DNA of 64,000 nt from Tretioscincus oriximinensis (taxonomy: Eukaryota > Chordata > Lepidosauria > Squamata > Gymnophthalmidae). The notes beneath the pieces were generated by a model, which had not been told where the DNA came from, ran no database searches, and was given only the letters and a program-made list of their open reading frames with translations. The DNA lies in the NCBI GenBank assembly GCA_022410635.1, contig JAJVDF010000193.1, forward strand, positions 1,040,241-1,104,240. The letters are read 5' to 3'. The first letter of the stretch is position 1. Every line of letters starts with the position of its first letter. Both the position numbers and the translations under genes were made by a program. Of the stretch, positions 11,836-22,400 are shown piece after piece.

Positions 11836-12045
11836 AGGGGGAAGAGGAGGAGGAGGAAGAGGAGGAGGAAGAAGAGGAGAAACTTATTTTTATACTCCGC
11901 TCTTGGGATTCAGATCGGCTTACAAAGTTATTTTTCTCCCAAAGGTTTACATTTTATTCTATCTTCATCACCACACTGTAGTGGGATCTATTAATCTACT
12001 CACAAATCTCTTTGCTTCCAAACAGCTAGGTTGGCTGAAGGGGAG
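11836..12045 (-). mobile_element. tRNA-SINE (GGCACGAATGGCTC family), head missing, minus strand
   Basis: A purine-rich tail (GGA/GAA repeats, 11836-11881) is followed by the body motifs TACTCCGCTCTTGGG, CGGCTTACAAAG and AGGTTGGCTGAAG in the order of the full copy at 19410-19724. The tRNA-like head (A and B boxes) is not recognisable, so the copy is truncated or decayed. Confidence 0.65.
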
Positions 12046-12359
12046 ACTAACAGCAGCAACTTCCTAGTCCTCAGTTTCAGTCCTCGCTGACAAGCTGGGG
12101 AGATGCCTGTTGTTGGCTTTATGTGATCTCCTTCCTCCGCCTCCTTCAGTGGTCCTGCCACAACGTTCTGCCCTTCATGCAGATGTACCTGGTCCCCTGT
12201 TCATATACGTCCATATTTTTGTACAAATATGTCTTTTGTCTAAAGAAGTGTTCCACTCTGCCAACATCACAGCCAGGAAACAGATGTTCATTGGCCATAA
12301 TAGCTAAAGATAGTTGCAGGGTGTGAAGAACATTTGAAGACTATTGACCAGATAGTACT

Positions 12360-12518
12360 CAGGGGTGTAACTACCATAGGGCATGCTGGGGCAGTGCCCC
12401 GGGGTCCCAGAGTCAGGACCCTGGGGGGGGGGGGATGACGACTGTAAAATAAAATTTAAAATTTTCAGGTACTCGAAAATTTAATCTACCATGGGGCTCC
12501 CAAGTAGCTACACCACTG
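12360..12518. mobile_element. Short hAT-like MITE with CAGTGGTGTAGCTAC-type ends
   Basis: Ends CAGGGGTGTAACTAC and GTAGCTACACCACTG are inverted repeats. Flanks ATAGTACT (12352-12359) and ATAGAGCT (12519-12526) match at 6 of 8 positions, consistent with a decayed 8-bp hAT duplication. A G run lies at 12423-12434. No coding capacity. Confidence 0.75.
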
Positions 12519-13513
12519 ATAGAGCTATCCTTTACAATGAATGGATCACTGCTAGGAGACTCTATGCAAATCATTTTCTAAGTATGCATTATAAGTTAGC
12601 AAAAGGAAACAAAGATCAAAGGCTAAAAATGTTTTTGTGACAGAGGTTCCTATATTCTTTCCCTTTCCTCAGTTTAGTGATGAAATGGCTGTGTGAAGGC
12701 AGTTAAGGGAGAAGTCTGAAGGCAGTGGTCTATCACAGGATGAATGAGGACCCCCTGGAGTTTCAATTAGATTGTATTGCCAACTGTGTTAATCTTGTGC
12801 CAATACAGCAGATTGAATGCGCCTTGTTTAGGGAGCTGTTATTATGCTGCAGTTTGTGCAATGAAGGCACTTTATTGCATATTAGGTACTTCAATCTTCA
12901 TTTCTAGTTATCCTTTAAAAAGATCGCCAAGAGTTTGACCATGCAGCTTTCATAGCAAAGGACCAAAGTACTGTTTGTGAATATCATCCTGCTTCTAAAC
13001 CACAGGCCATTTTTGTTGTTGTTCAAGAATTTGTATCAGATAAGTACTTGACCAGTGAGTTTGGTGGAAGTTAGTAAAGCTCTGTAAATATTGTTCCAGA
13101 CTCAGGTTAAGATATTTGGTTGCAAAGAGTTAAAAGTAAAAGCTTTCCAGATATTAGTAGTCATTTGATCCTCATGTGAGAAATTACTTACAATATTCCA
13201 GTGACAGAGAAACTGAAGGGAGGTAGAGGATTTAATAGGTTNTTTGATATGAAAAGTCAGGAAAGGGTTGAAGAAGTCCTTCAGACTTGACTGAAATAGT
13301 TTAGAAGTATTTCATATGGGACAAGAGCAAACAAATTGCTTAGCACCATTACACGTCTGCTCCATACAATCCATTTTCTCCAAGTGTCATTGCAACTGCA
13401 TAGCCACCATTCTCTCCAATTTCAGTTCCTTTGAATCAGGCATATTCTCTTAACAAAGAGACATACCACTGCTTCCATTAAGGCCACTGACACTTCTCTC
13501 TCCCACAATGAAG
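12519..13513. other. Unassigned stretch
   Basis: Nothing recognised; no coding signal and no repeat boundary found. Confidence 0.45.
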
Positions 13514-13745
13514 CATTTATTTATTTATTTGTACTTGTATCCTGCCCTATACCCGAAGGTCTCAGGGTGGCCAACCATAGACACATAGCTTTTGTTGCTT
13601 TCTCCACAACGGAGAAAGGGCTGAGAGAGTTCAAAGAACTGTGACTGGCCCAAGATCACCCAGATGGCTTTCGTGAAGGAGTGAGGATTCGAACCGAGAC
13701 TACCAAGTACGAGTCCAACACTCAACCACTGCACCAAACTGGTTA
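13514..13745 (-). mobile_element. Sauria-type tRNA-derived SINE, nearly complete, minus strand
   Basis: A perfect Pol III B box GGTTCGAATCC is read on the minus strand at 13685-13695. An A-box relative TGGTGCAGTGG lies at 13726-13736. The body contains TGGGCCAGTCACAGTTCTTT, and the tail reads GAGACCTTCGGGTATAGGGC followed by AAATAAATAAAT at 13514. This is the best-preserved Sauria-type copy in the window and defines head and tail for the others. Confidence 0.87.
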
Positions 13746-13918
13746 CCACTCCTTAGATACATACAGCTTTACTCTTCAGCTAGTTTCTTTAAGCCACAAT
13801 AGACAAAGATCAAGGAGACTGGGATGCCACCAATGGCAGAAAGAGGCATTCAGACAGAAAGTGATTCAGCTCTTCATGGAAGCTGAATCTGGTCTGCAGT
13901 GATTGTAATTAAACCATC

Positions 13919-14009
13919 GGGGATGGTTTAAGGAATCCTGCATCAAGCAGGGGGTTGGACCCGATGACCCTGGAGGTCCCTTCCAACTCTGTGATTCTAT
14001 GATTCTATG
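13919..14009 (+). mobile_element. CR1 LINE 3' end, plus strand
   Basis: Reads GGATGGTTTAAGGAATCCTG, AGGGGGTTGGACCCGATGAC, CTTCCAACTCTGTG and ends with two ATTCTATG repeats, the diagnostic CR1 terminus. Severely 5'-truncated, as is usual for CR1. A 10-bp hairpin (TTAAACCATC/GATGGTTTAA) sits at its 5' junction. Confidence 0.9.
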
Positions 14010-14505
14010 GCAGAAGAGCTCCTTATATACTGCACACCAGCCAATCACTGCAGCCAATACTTCCCACAAAAACTCATGCAACAAATACAATTCTTGCAAG
14101 AGCAAGGTTTCCCTACAAAAGCCCAGGGAAAAATGCTCAGGATGCAACAAAGTTCAAATACAGTTCAACCTTCCCTCCAAAACCAGACAGGGGAATATAT
14201 TACAGTATAAATGGTAAACTATATACATATGCCTATATACATGTCAGAATATAATATGACAGAGACAATCGTATGATTAGAGTTGTCAACCAGTTGTAAG
14301 CATTCTTTGACAAAGAACGTGCTGCTATACATGGAAGCAAAGAACACTATAATAAGGAAAAATGAAGCAGAAACACTTCTACTTAAAGGGCTGACGAAAA
14401 AAGTCTTGTTTGATTATACCCTTTGCACAGGAAGTGCATTGTGAATTTATTATAGAAAGAACCCAAAGTTGGCATAGATAGAACCTTATGACAACCACAT
14501 GGTGA

Positions 14506-14560
14506 TCATAGAATCATAGAGTTGGAAGGCACCTTCTTGAGTCCAATCTCCTGCAACAAT
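14506..14560 (-). mobile_element. CR1 3' end remnant, minus strand
   Basis: ATCATAGAATCATAGAGTTG followed by GAAGGCACCTTC is the reverse complement of the CR1 terminus. Only the last 50-60 bases are recognisable. Confidence 0.8.
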
Positions 14561-14720
14561 GGTGGTGGAGAAGTATGCTTTCTTTACAGTCTCCACTGCC
14601 ACATAATAATGCACTTGGTCAGATTCACATTGGGGTTATGTCACTTATTCTCTATCGGTTTACCTACCTGCTTCTTTCGATATTTTTGGGCTGCCTTATT
14701 AGTTTGCAGGGTTTCTGAGT

Positions 14721-15080
14721 ATTATTATTTATGCATTTACATTTCTATACTGCCTTATACCCAAAGGTCTCAGGGTGTTTAACAATAAAAATCAAATTAA
14801 CATATTAAAACAACAGCACCTGAGNGGATGGAATGGAGAGCAGTTTTTTCAGCGAAAAGCCAGGTTAAGGAGGTGCATCTTCAAGTGTGTTCTGAATGCA
14901 CACAGAAATGACGATTGATGCACCTCAAGCGAGAGACTGTTCTGATGTCTAGAGTCTGCCACAGATAATGTCCTATCCTGGGTTCCCACCCTCTTTGCCA
15001 CTGAGAAAGATGGTACAATCAGGGGGGCTTCCTCTGCATATATCAAGGCATGGGCAGGTTGATATGGGATTGTGTGAATA
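14721..15080 (-). mobile_element. LINE 3' region (same family as 4036-4500), minus strand
   Basis: Begins at the ATTATTATTTATGC tail, then ATACTGCCTTATACCCAAAG and GTCTCAGGGTG. The body words GCCAGGTTAAGGAGGTGCAT and GGTTGATATGGGA match the copy at 4036. The minus-strand ORF 14849-15091 lies within it and is not a gene. Confidence 0.65.
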
Positions 15081-15934
15081 GCTTTTCTCATTTCATGATT
15101 CTAATTCCAATAATTATATTTTCTTTCAAAATGTTAAAGGTTTAGCACACCTAACCATTTTACCACNCCTGTCCATGTTTTTAATAACAAATTCCCATAT
15201 ATTCAATTAGAAGGGATTTCTATGTAACTTGGTCTTCAAAGAAAGTTATTAGTTCATCCCCATCAAATAAATGCTACTGGATATTCCTATCCTTAATGAA
15301 AAGCTGTGGCACTTCACTGTGTCCAGAACAAAGTGTGGGCATTATTTTTTAGACTTTCAGTGATTTTCTTTCTCTTTAAAAGAAGAAGGAAAGACCATAT
15401 ATAATTGCATGTAAACAATGAAAACCACTATTTAGAGCTGACAAGCCATTTTTGCCCATTTTAGAAGATGGCAGTCATGCTTAGCAGAGACAGTCCAGAA
15501 ATATATATAATTCTAACCTCTTACCTTTGTTGATTATAAGATATACTTTCTAAGTAATTACTGTCTGCCAGAGATGATTTGCTAGTCTTACAGTGACTGT
15601 TATGCACTGAAAATGGCTTGACATTGAATACTATTAGATTTAATTACTGCTTTCGTTTTGATAAATGACAGATAAGTACTTTTTGAGTATAAAACCCCAA
15701 ACTTCTTTATATGCAGTGATTGCTTTTGTAATGTGGCACCACTTTTTATTTTTGAACTCCCATCCTTATTGCTGGATAAAATTTGGAAGTTTATAATCTG
15801 GCACAGTCACTTGCTTGTTGTGGTTGAACACAAAAATATGAGCAGGCATATCTGGGAGAATCTGGGCAGAAAGAGATTAAAAGCTCGGAATGTGAAATAT
15901 TGGGTTGATATAAACCAGGCATGCTCCTAATTCA
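15081..15934. other. Unassigned stretch
   Basis: Nothing recognised. AT-rich without coding character. Confidence 0.45.
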
Positions 15935-16010
15935 TCAGCTGAGCAACTGCTTGGAAAGCCAGAGGGTCACCAGTTCAATCACTAGCATCTACTCAGAAGA
16001 AATATGGTAA
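15935..16010 (+). mobile_element. tRNA-SINE head remnant (TCTGCTT...GGTTCAATC family)
   Basis: Reads CAGCTGAGCAACTGCTTGGA and AGAGGGTCACCAGTTCAATC, matching the tRNA-like head (decayed A box, B box CAGTTCAATC) of a reptile SINE distinct from the two main families here. A better copy is at 51505-51575. Confidence 0.45.
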
Positions 16011-16334
16011 AACATTACAAGATCCTTTTCAAAAGAACTGTTTGAAGTTGAGTGTACCAATGTTAGTTAGCCAACTCTTAGTTTCATGAACATCAAGATT
16101 CCCTTCCTACTATAGAGGTCACACAAAACTCAGTAAGTACTATATATCTATAATATTTTTTTATTAAGTGCTGATTTCTAGCATATTATCAATATTGCTA
16201 GTGAAGGAGGCACATTAATCTACCCATAAATGCATAAATTATACCCAATTATTCTAAATTTATGACTATGAGTCAACAAGATACTACCTAGCAAAATCCA
16301 TCCCATTTTGAAGTTATGAGTCAAAACTGGATTA

Positions 16335-16405
16335 AGGTTTCGGATATGAGACCTTTGGATATAGGGTGGGGTATAAGTGTAAATAAATAATAATAAATAA
16401 ATATG
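16335..16405 (+). mobile_element. Shared SINE/LINE 3' tail, plus strand
   Basis: GAGACCTTTGGATATAGGGT followed by GGGGTATAAGTGTAAATAAA is the plus-sense version of the tail in the Sauria-type SINEs and the LINE 3' regions. No head is recognisable upstream, so it may be a short LINE insert or a decayed SINE. Confidence 0.65.
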
Positions 16406-16654
16406 GAATACATACAATCAAAGCCCTGTCATAGGTCATCTGAATACAAAGGGGTTGCAAGACTTAGACAGTGTTTTTACTGCACTAGGCAGTATTCTGG
16501 ATTATATCTCAGAATGCCAGATCCTATTCTGAGATTTATATTGTAGGTCCAGAAAGGGTCAATAAGAGTGCCCCAGAAGCAAACTGGAAGCATATAGTAA
16601 TCTTAGATAATAAACTTTACAGGAAGGGCAGAAAATAAGAGGTGTAGCCTTAAA

Positions 16655-17185
16655 AATAAAAAAGAGATAGAATCTTATGAAATGAAATAAGACTTCCTTC
16701 GTATTATCAGGCCACAAACTCTAAACCTCCTCAGTTTTGAAATATGATGTTTAAGAGGGGATTTTAGTGAAGTATATGAAATCATGAATGGTGTGGAAAA
16801 GACAGATAAAGAAAAAATATTTTGTCTGCCATGCAGCATCAGAACCAGTGGTTGTTCTTTTGAAACGGATGGGCAGCACAGTTAGAACTGACAAGGATAA
16901 TTGTTTTTCTTGCTCAGTGGATCATTGGAAAGAATCACAATTTGGGGGGGAAGTTGCAGAAACTTTGTCTAAATATAGTGTATGGAGACATTATAAAGAG
17001 GGACTGTTACTTCTGGAAGAATCACACAATGGAAAGAGTGGTGATCATAAACCCTTCCTGATTTATTTGAGAGCCCTGTGGAGGATGTGCAAATCATAGC
17101 CTGGCTTACTGACAGTGGAGACTCCGTGGAAGGATTCTGTTTCTACAAGTTGAGCATCCCTTTTTCTTAATACCTGGGAACATCC
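16655..17185 (+). mobile_element. Degenerate CR1/L2-like LINE, ORF2 C-terminal region and 3' region
   Basis: Conceptual translation near 16755-16830 gives a stretch like DFSEVYEIMNGVEKTDKEK, the C-terminal part of CR1-like ORF2 (family pattern: RGDLI-VYK--HG-EK-D). It is interrupted by stops and shifts. Downstream text matches the region before the 3' end of the same LINE group, but the terminal GTTCTTATG is not kept. Plus-sense, non-functional. Confidence 0.7.
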
Positions 17186-18019
17186 TTCAGTACTTTTCTT
17201 TTGTATAACATATACACTCTTTCTTCACTTTCATAGTTTGCTTCCTGTTCTTTCTTTTGGTGAGTTTCATCAAGTCAGTCAGTTCCATCTTTTGATTGAC
17301 TACATGGTTACTTCCCTGAAATACTATTGGCAGAGTCATGGAAGTGGTTTGTCTTTGTCTACTTCAAGGGAAATGTTGGAGATCAAACCTCTGTTCTACA
17401 GGCAGTTTGTTTTACCTGTGAGTTACGGTCACTCCCATCCTTCTAGTATACTTCCCCACACATTAATGCTAGTGAGGCTTCAACATGAAGTTTCTTTGCT
17501 TGTGACAACCCAAAGTTTTTACCTGCTTTCCTTTTCCTTTTCAATAGATATAGAAAACAGACTCCTGTTCTAATAAGTGCTATGGAACTAGGACTGGACT
17601 AGTTCTCAGTTGAGTTAAAAGCCGTCTCAGATTCCCATCTTCTTTTCCCCTGTCTATGTACTTGTCTCTGGTAGGAGTTGATGAAGTTGTGGGTGCATCC
17701 ACATGGTCCTCCATTAACTGACCCCCAAAACTGTATTGGAAGGTGGAGAGGCTTTATGTAATTCATTTTGCTTCAGCCGCAGCTCCTTAACACAACACAG
17801 TCACATGTTGTATTGTTTCTATATGAACGGAAACATTAATGACTGAATTGTGATCATATTTCTCATANATTTAATACTAGGACTAATAATATTAAGAATA
17901 AACAAAAAAAATCCCATAGAATATTATCCTCTGTCTATTCACTTGGGCAGAAGGCAAATGTAGCTGCTATGATCACCGTTGGAGACCTTTAATGGGGATT
18001 AATGTTGGACAGGATCTTA
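17186..18019. other. Unassigned stretch with a possible MITE end
   Basis: GGGTGCATCCACATGG at 17691 resembles the end of the GGCTGCATCC foldback family, but no matching right end was seen. The 111-codon ORF at 17238-17573 has no recognisable product. Confidence 0.4.
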
Positions 18020-18200
18020 TAGGCTGACCAGACGACCCCTTTTAGGGTCGGGGGGTTGAAAACCCGATTTTTTTTCAAAAAAAGGTTTTTTTAGAAAATT
18101 ATTTTGTTTTTTAATTTTTTTTTCCTCAGAAAAAACCAGGAGGCACCCCAAAAACAGGTTTTAACCTCCCCCCCAAAAAAGTGATCATCTGGTCAGCCTA
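18020..18200. mobile_element. Short foldback MITE, TAGGCTGACCAG family
   Basis: TAGGCTGACCAGACGACCCC at the left and its complement at the right. ATCTTATA occurs at 18014-18021 and 18200-18207, an 8-bp duplication overlapping the element's terminal bases. The centre is T/A-rich. Best example with target duplication in the short group. Confidence 0.85.
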
Positions 18201-18434
18201 TCTTATAGTAGTTATTAAGGAGTAGGCCATAATGCACAGCCCCAGGGACATCCAAATGGGTGATGGTCTAGTTTCTGAAGTGACCCTAGTGACAGTCTAG
18301 TTCCTGGAGTTCATTGAAAACCAGTCTGAGGTAGTGGTTGGCCTCACCTACTTCACAAGGTGTCTGTAGTGAAGAGAAGAACAGAAGGTTATGTAACTTG
18401 TTGAGAAAAGTGGGATATAAAAAAATGATTCTTT

Positions 18435-18582
18435 GGCTGCAGCCCCGAATCACTTCTTGATTCCACTATAACTGGATATTCCACAAAAAGCCTGAATATT
18501 CTGGAATAAATCTGTCCCCACAGGGCTTTATTGTGGAATATCCAATTATAGTGGAATAAACAAGAGATGTGGAGATGCAACC
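18435..18582. mobile_element. Foldback MITE, GGCTGCATCC family
   Basis: Left arm begins GGCTGCAGCCCCGAATCAC and continues TTCCACTATAACTGGATATT. The right arm, reverse-complemented, begins GGTTGCATCTCCACATCTC and continues TTCCACTATAATTGGATATT. Almost the whole element is palindromic. Relatives at 47412-47543 and 57826-57947. Confidence 0.8.
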
Positions 18583-18584
18583 TT

Positions 18585-19409
18585 ATTCTCCTCCTTTATT
18601 TTCCTCCTTTTTTTCCTACTACTATCCACGNATATAGATAAAATCAATGGAGATTGGTGAGACCATTGTCAGATCCTAAAATACCTAACAAGAGTTAAAT
18701 ATCCAAGCAGTTTCTTTCTATGGAGTTAATTATATCTTGATTCCTGTGATTAAGGCAAACCTCCTAGGGATGCAGCCAGCCTTCCTTTTTCTTCCACCAG
18801 TGTGGGATAAGTGCTTTTGGGTTGTTGTTGTTTTACCATNATGTTCTGCTGGCAGCACCTTCCAGTTGGCACTAAAAAATGGACTGGAAATCATTTGTCT
18901 TGATTATATGTGTTTGCAGTTGATGCATTTAGGTATAAGTGGGCAAACTTCTCTTTTCCTCACTTCATTTTGCAAGCTTTGCCTGAAGCCCACACAGAAT
19001 TAAACTGGCTCAAATAAAGATTTGCCAACCTACCATGGACTTCAGCCTAAACCCACAGANTGGCACCCAGCAGTCGCATATCTTTTCCTTCTACCTTCTT
19101 CTCTCTCCCTTTTAGTTCTCTTTCAGGAGTCAGGAATTATAGCTAGAATAAAAGCTAAGGGAAAGAAAATTTGTATAGTTTTGCAACGATAATAATTTCA
19201 CCATATTGAGGCTTCTAGCTGGACATTAATTAAAGGAATCCTAACTTACTCTGCTAGGTATGGAAACTTTGAATAAAGCACAAATATTCCCGAATATCCA
19301 TTCTTTACTCCAGAATATACAAATATAGCAAAATACTATGTTTTATTCAGTTGATAGGGACAGAACTATAGGAATGTATGGTTTTGATGGTCTTGTGTTT
19401 TCTCAATTT
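18585..19409. other. Unassigned stretch
   Basis: No gene or confident repeat recognised. Confidence 0.45.
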
Positions 19410-19724
19410 AAGAAGAAGAAGAAGAAGAAGGACTTGGTTCTTATAACCCGCTTTTCTCACCTTTCAAAGGGACTCAAAGCGGCTTACAAGGATATATTTT
19501 GCCTGAAGGCTCACATTCTATCTTCCCCACCAGGCTATGGTGGTTCCCATGTATCTACTTGCAGTCAGTTGCAATTTCTTGCAATTCATGCTTTCGAATA
19601 GCTGGGTTGGCTAGAGCTACAGGCTAGTGGAAGGTGGTCACCCCTCCGCACGTCCCACACAGGGCTTCGAAACCCGATCTCCCAGGCGAGAGAAGAATTC
19701 CTAAGCGACTGAGCTATCCGTGCC
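19410..19724 (-). mobile_element. Full-length tRNA-SINE, GGCACGAATGGCTC family, minus strand
   Basis: Minus-sense head: GGCACGGATAGCTCAGTCG with the A box TAGCTCAGTCG (19706-19716), then a B box GGTTTCGAAGCC (about 19664-19674). Body: CTAGCCTGTAGCTCTAGCC, GCAAGAAATTGCAACTGACT and ACCACCATAGCCTGGTGGGG. Tail: TGAGAAAAGCGGGTTATAAG ending in a CTT run (GAA run on the plus strand, 19410-19430). This copy, with 21185-21523, defines the family. Confidence 0.88.
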
Positions 19725-20742
19725 TGAGTTGATATTGGTGGCTAAGTTACTTTAAACGTATATATTCCTTTTACAGCTCACCATTCAAGTCACTCCAAAA
19801 ATCTTTCTCAGATATGCACGTGCTTTTTCATAGCCAATGTTTCCAGGCTGAAGAGACAGGCAAGATGTTTCTCAATGCCAAATGCAGGAAATGGAAAATG
19901 GATGAAGGTTTTGCCATAACCATCAGGTCCTTCCCCTGTCCCTGAGCAAATGGTAGACTACTATATGTGACATAATACTTGACTACACAAGTTGCAGCCC
20001 ATCCAAGTCTAGCAGGAAACTACTTATATTCTTAAATTCTGAAGATTTCTTCATTTTCCAGCTGTTTATTCTCTGTTTGTTTCATTTATTGATCATGAGT
20101 GTGTTATTTTGGTTTTATACAGTGGACAGACAGCTTTTGAATAATAATTTTTAGAGTTACCAATCTTGCTCAGATTCCTATTTGAACCAAATTCTAGAAT
20201 ACATATATGTGTGATATGGCCGGAATCGCCTCTTTTGAAGAGTATAGATTCTCCACTTTTAGTATCATTTTAAAAGAGATATAAATAGGATGTTAAATGT
20301 CAGAGTGTTTAGTTTCTCTGTATCATAGAAAACAGTGACACTACAGCATCTTCTTGTCAAGTATGGCACCTATATTATTTTAAAACTGTAATTCGATGCA
20401 CGAGCAACTTAACTTTTCTATTGATTCTCTCTCCCAAGTTTTTCCTTTAAAGGTCATTTTGCAATTTCATCAAAAAGTAATTTTATTACCCCCCTTTTTT
20501 TTCTGGTAAAACAATTTCTATGAAAAAGAAACTCAGAGTGGTTTCATATTTTCGTGTTGCAGTGTAAGGAAATTNAAATCCCAGGAATGAAAATGTTGCA
20601 AATGCAACATACGTTTGGGAACCAATTTGAAATTATCAACAAAAATACTATAGAGAACACCAGTCAGATCAATTTAACAAAAAAAGGTAACTTTTGTTTT
20701 CAGTACAATTTTACGCAGCAATTACAAACTGATACATTAAGA
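19725..20742. other. Unassigned stretch
   Basis: Nothing recognised. AT-rich towards 20450-20740. Confidence 0.45.
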
Positions 20743-20762
20743 ATATACATTTAAATTCCTAT
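20743..20762 (+). repeat. Left target-site duplication of the RPS26/SINE insertion
   Basis: ATATACATTTAAATTCCTAT; the partner at 21524-21543 differs at one base (T to C). Twenty bases with one mismatch is good evidence that the enclosed DNA entered by retrotransposition. Confidence 0.85.
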
Positions 20763-21184
20763 GCTTTTGGCTATCGGTCAAGATGACCAAGAAAAGAAAG
20801 AATAATGGCCATGCCAAGAAGGGCAGGGGACATGTCCAGCCTATTTGCTACACCAACTGTGCCCCTTGTGTCCCCAAGGACAAGGTTACTAAGAAATTTG
20901 TAATCTGCAACATTGTAGAGACAGCTACAGTTCAAGATATCTCTGAAGCAATTGTCTTTGATTCTTATGTGCTTCCAAAGATGTATGTGAAGCTTCACTA
21001 TTGTATCAGCTGTGCCATTCACAGCAGAGTGGTGAGGAACCATTCCCCTGAGGCCCGGAAGGATTGTACTTCTTCACCCAGATTCAGACCTGCAGGTGCT
21101 GCACCAAGACCACCCTCTAAGCCCATGTAAGGAGATGGCTGGAATTATTTTCAGTTTCTACTGTTGACTGAATAAATACATTTA
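20763..21184 (+). pseudogene. RPS26: Processed retrocopy of ribosomal protein eS26 (RPS26)
   Basis: The reading frame 20783-21130 encodes 115 residues, the usual eS26 length, without stops or frameshifts. It begins [16 protein letters not shown] and ends [14 protein letters not shown], both eS26 signatures. The normal gene has introns and this copy has none, so it came from mRNA. The 5' leader starts CTTTTGG, like a 5' TOP tract, suggesting a nearly complete 5' end. AATAAA lies at 21171-21176. There is no poly(A) tail; a SINE starts at 21185. Many differences from the conserved protein are Arg to Cys, His or Gln, as expected from CpG decay. The first zinc-ligand cysteine (CTNC in the family) reads YTNC, with a neighbouring Arg now Cys. 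eS26 is a 40S subunit protein; this copy is probably not functional despite its open frame. Confidence 0.93.
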
Positions 21185-21523
21185 GGCACGAATGGCTCCG
21201 TTGCTAAGGAATCGGTCTCTCATCTGGGAGATTGGGTTTCAAAGCCCTTTGTCTGACGTGGGGAGGGATGAGCACATTCCACTAGCCTGTAGCTTTAGCC
21301 AACCCAGTTATTTGAAAGCAAGAATTGCAAGAAATTGCAACTGACTGCAACTAGATAAATGGGAACCACCACAGCCTGGTGGGGAAGGTAGAATGTAAGT
21401 CTTTGGGCAAAATACCCTTGTAAGCTACCTTGAGTCCCTTTGAAAGGTGAGAAAAGTGGGGTATAAGAACCCAGTTCTTCTTCTCTCTCCTTCTTCTCTN
21501 TTCTTCTTCCTCTTCTTCTATAT
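21185..21523 (+). mobile_element. Full-length tRNA-SINE fused to the RPS26 retrocopy
   Basis: It starts GGCACGAATGGCTCCGTTGC, keeps the B-box relative GGGTTTCAAAGCCC, then CTAGCCTGTAGCTTTAGCC, AGCAAGAATTGCAAGAAATT and the tail GGTGAGAAAAGTGGGGTATA with a CTT-rich run (21476-21520). The family's exact 5' end joins the RPS26 3'-UTR 8 bases after AATAAA. ATACATTTA stands both just before the SINE (21176-21184) and just after its tail (21526-21534), so the SINE may have its own target duplication. Confidence 0.9.
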
Positions 21524-21543
21524 ATATACATTTAAACTCCTAT
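21524..21543 (+). repeat. Right target-site duplication of the RPS26/SINE insertion
   Basis: ATATACATTTAAACTCCTAT follows directly after the SINE's CTT tail. It matches 20743-20762 in 19 of 20 bases. Confidence 0.85.
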
Positions 21544-22074
21544 AAAAAGCAGATCAGGTTCCCTTTCTTTTGGATAGCAGAAGCCTGAATAAAGGAAGCA
21601 TTTTAATGGAGTGCATTTACTGCTCCGTGGCTATCATCTGTAGCTGGTACTTCATTAAAGGTGTTAAATTCTGACCCAATGTTAAATACCTAAAGTGATG
21701 ACCTTCAGACCAAGGAGACTTTTTAATAGAGTCAGTCTCTCATGTGTCTTCTTTATGGCACAGATAGTGTACATCATTCTTCAATTCGATTAACACAAAG
21801 TTGTTGCTCGGTGCAGAAAGGTTTGTGCTGACAGTGGATGCAGAATGATGCCAGGCAACAATCCTGGCTTGAAGATCAAAGCAGCCTGGGAAGAGCTTTG
21901 CCTAAAGTTTTGCAAAAGCTGGTCAAAAGAGCTAAGGCCATGCCAGATGAAAGAGTCTGCAAAAAAAAAACCATACTACCCTAGGCATAGGAAGCACTTA
22001 CTATACGTACATGTAATTAGTTCATTTCAGTAATCGTGAATATTTAAGATTCAAAATAAAGATTTAAAGGGGTG
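21544..22074. other. Unassigned stretch
   Basis: No gene or repeat recognised. Confidence 0.45.
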
Positions 22075-22400
22075 GGGGGCAACTAGACAGCAGCAGAGTT
22101 CAACACTTCCAGAAGAGGGGGATGGATAGCTCACAGTCGGGAGAGCTTTAAGGTACGATTAAACAAATTCATGGAAGCTAAGGGTATAAATAGCTTTTAG
22201 TATGGATCTCTTGATACTGCCTTCGGGATGGAGCATCAGGCAGTATTCCTAAAAAGCCATTTGCAGGGAGTCAAGGAGGAATTTTTGCCTTCTTATGTTT
22301 GAGAGTACCCAGGTTCAATCGTTAGGCCACTGTGTGAGGCAGAATGCTGGATTAGATAGGCTGTGACCTGATACAACAGGGCTGTTATTGTATTTTTAAG
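22075..22400 (+). mobile_element. CR1/L2-like LINE 3' end (GTTCTTATG group), plus strand
   Basis: GATTAAACAAATTCATGGAA is the end of the ORF2 region in this LINE group (GFK-G-R-FM pattern), followed by CAGGCAGTATTCCTAAAAAG, GCCACTGTGTGAGGCAGAAT and GCTGGATTAGATAGGCTG. The terminal repeat is decayed. Related 3' ends: 25395, 26955, 45955. Confidence 0.75.

Noticed and set aside
7763..16510. Recurring word TTCTGGATTATATC at 7763, 10144 and 16496
   Set aside because: Too short and without shared flanks; it may be a relic of a MITE end but no element could be delimited.
21185..21260. Possible tRNA gene
   Set aside because: The A and B boxes belong to a SINE head: no acceptor-stem pairing, and a SINE body and tail follow.
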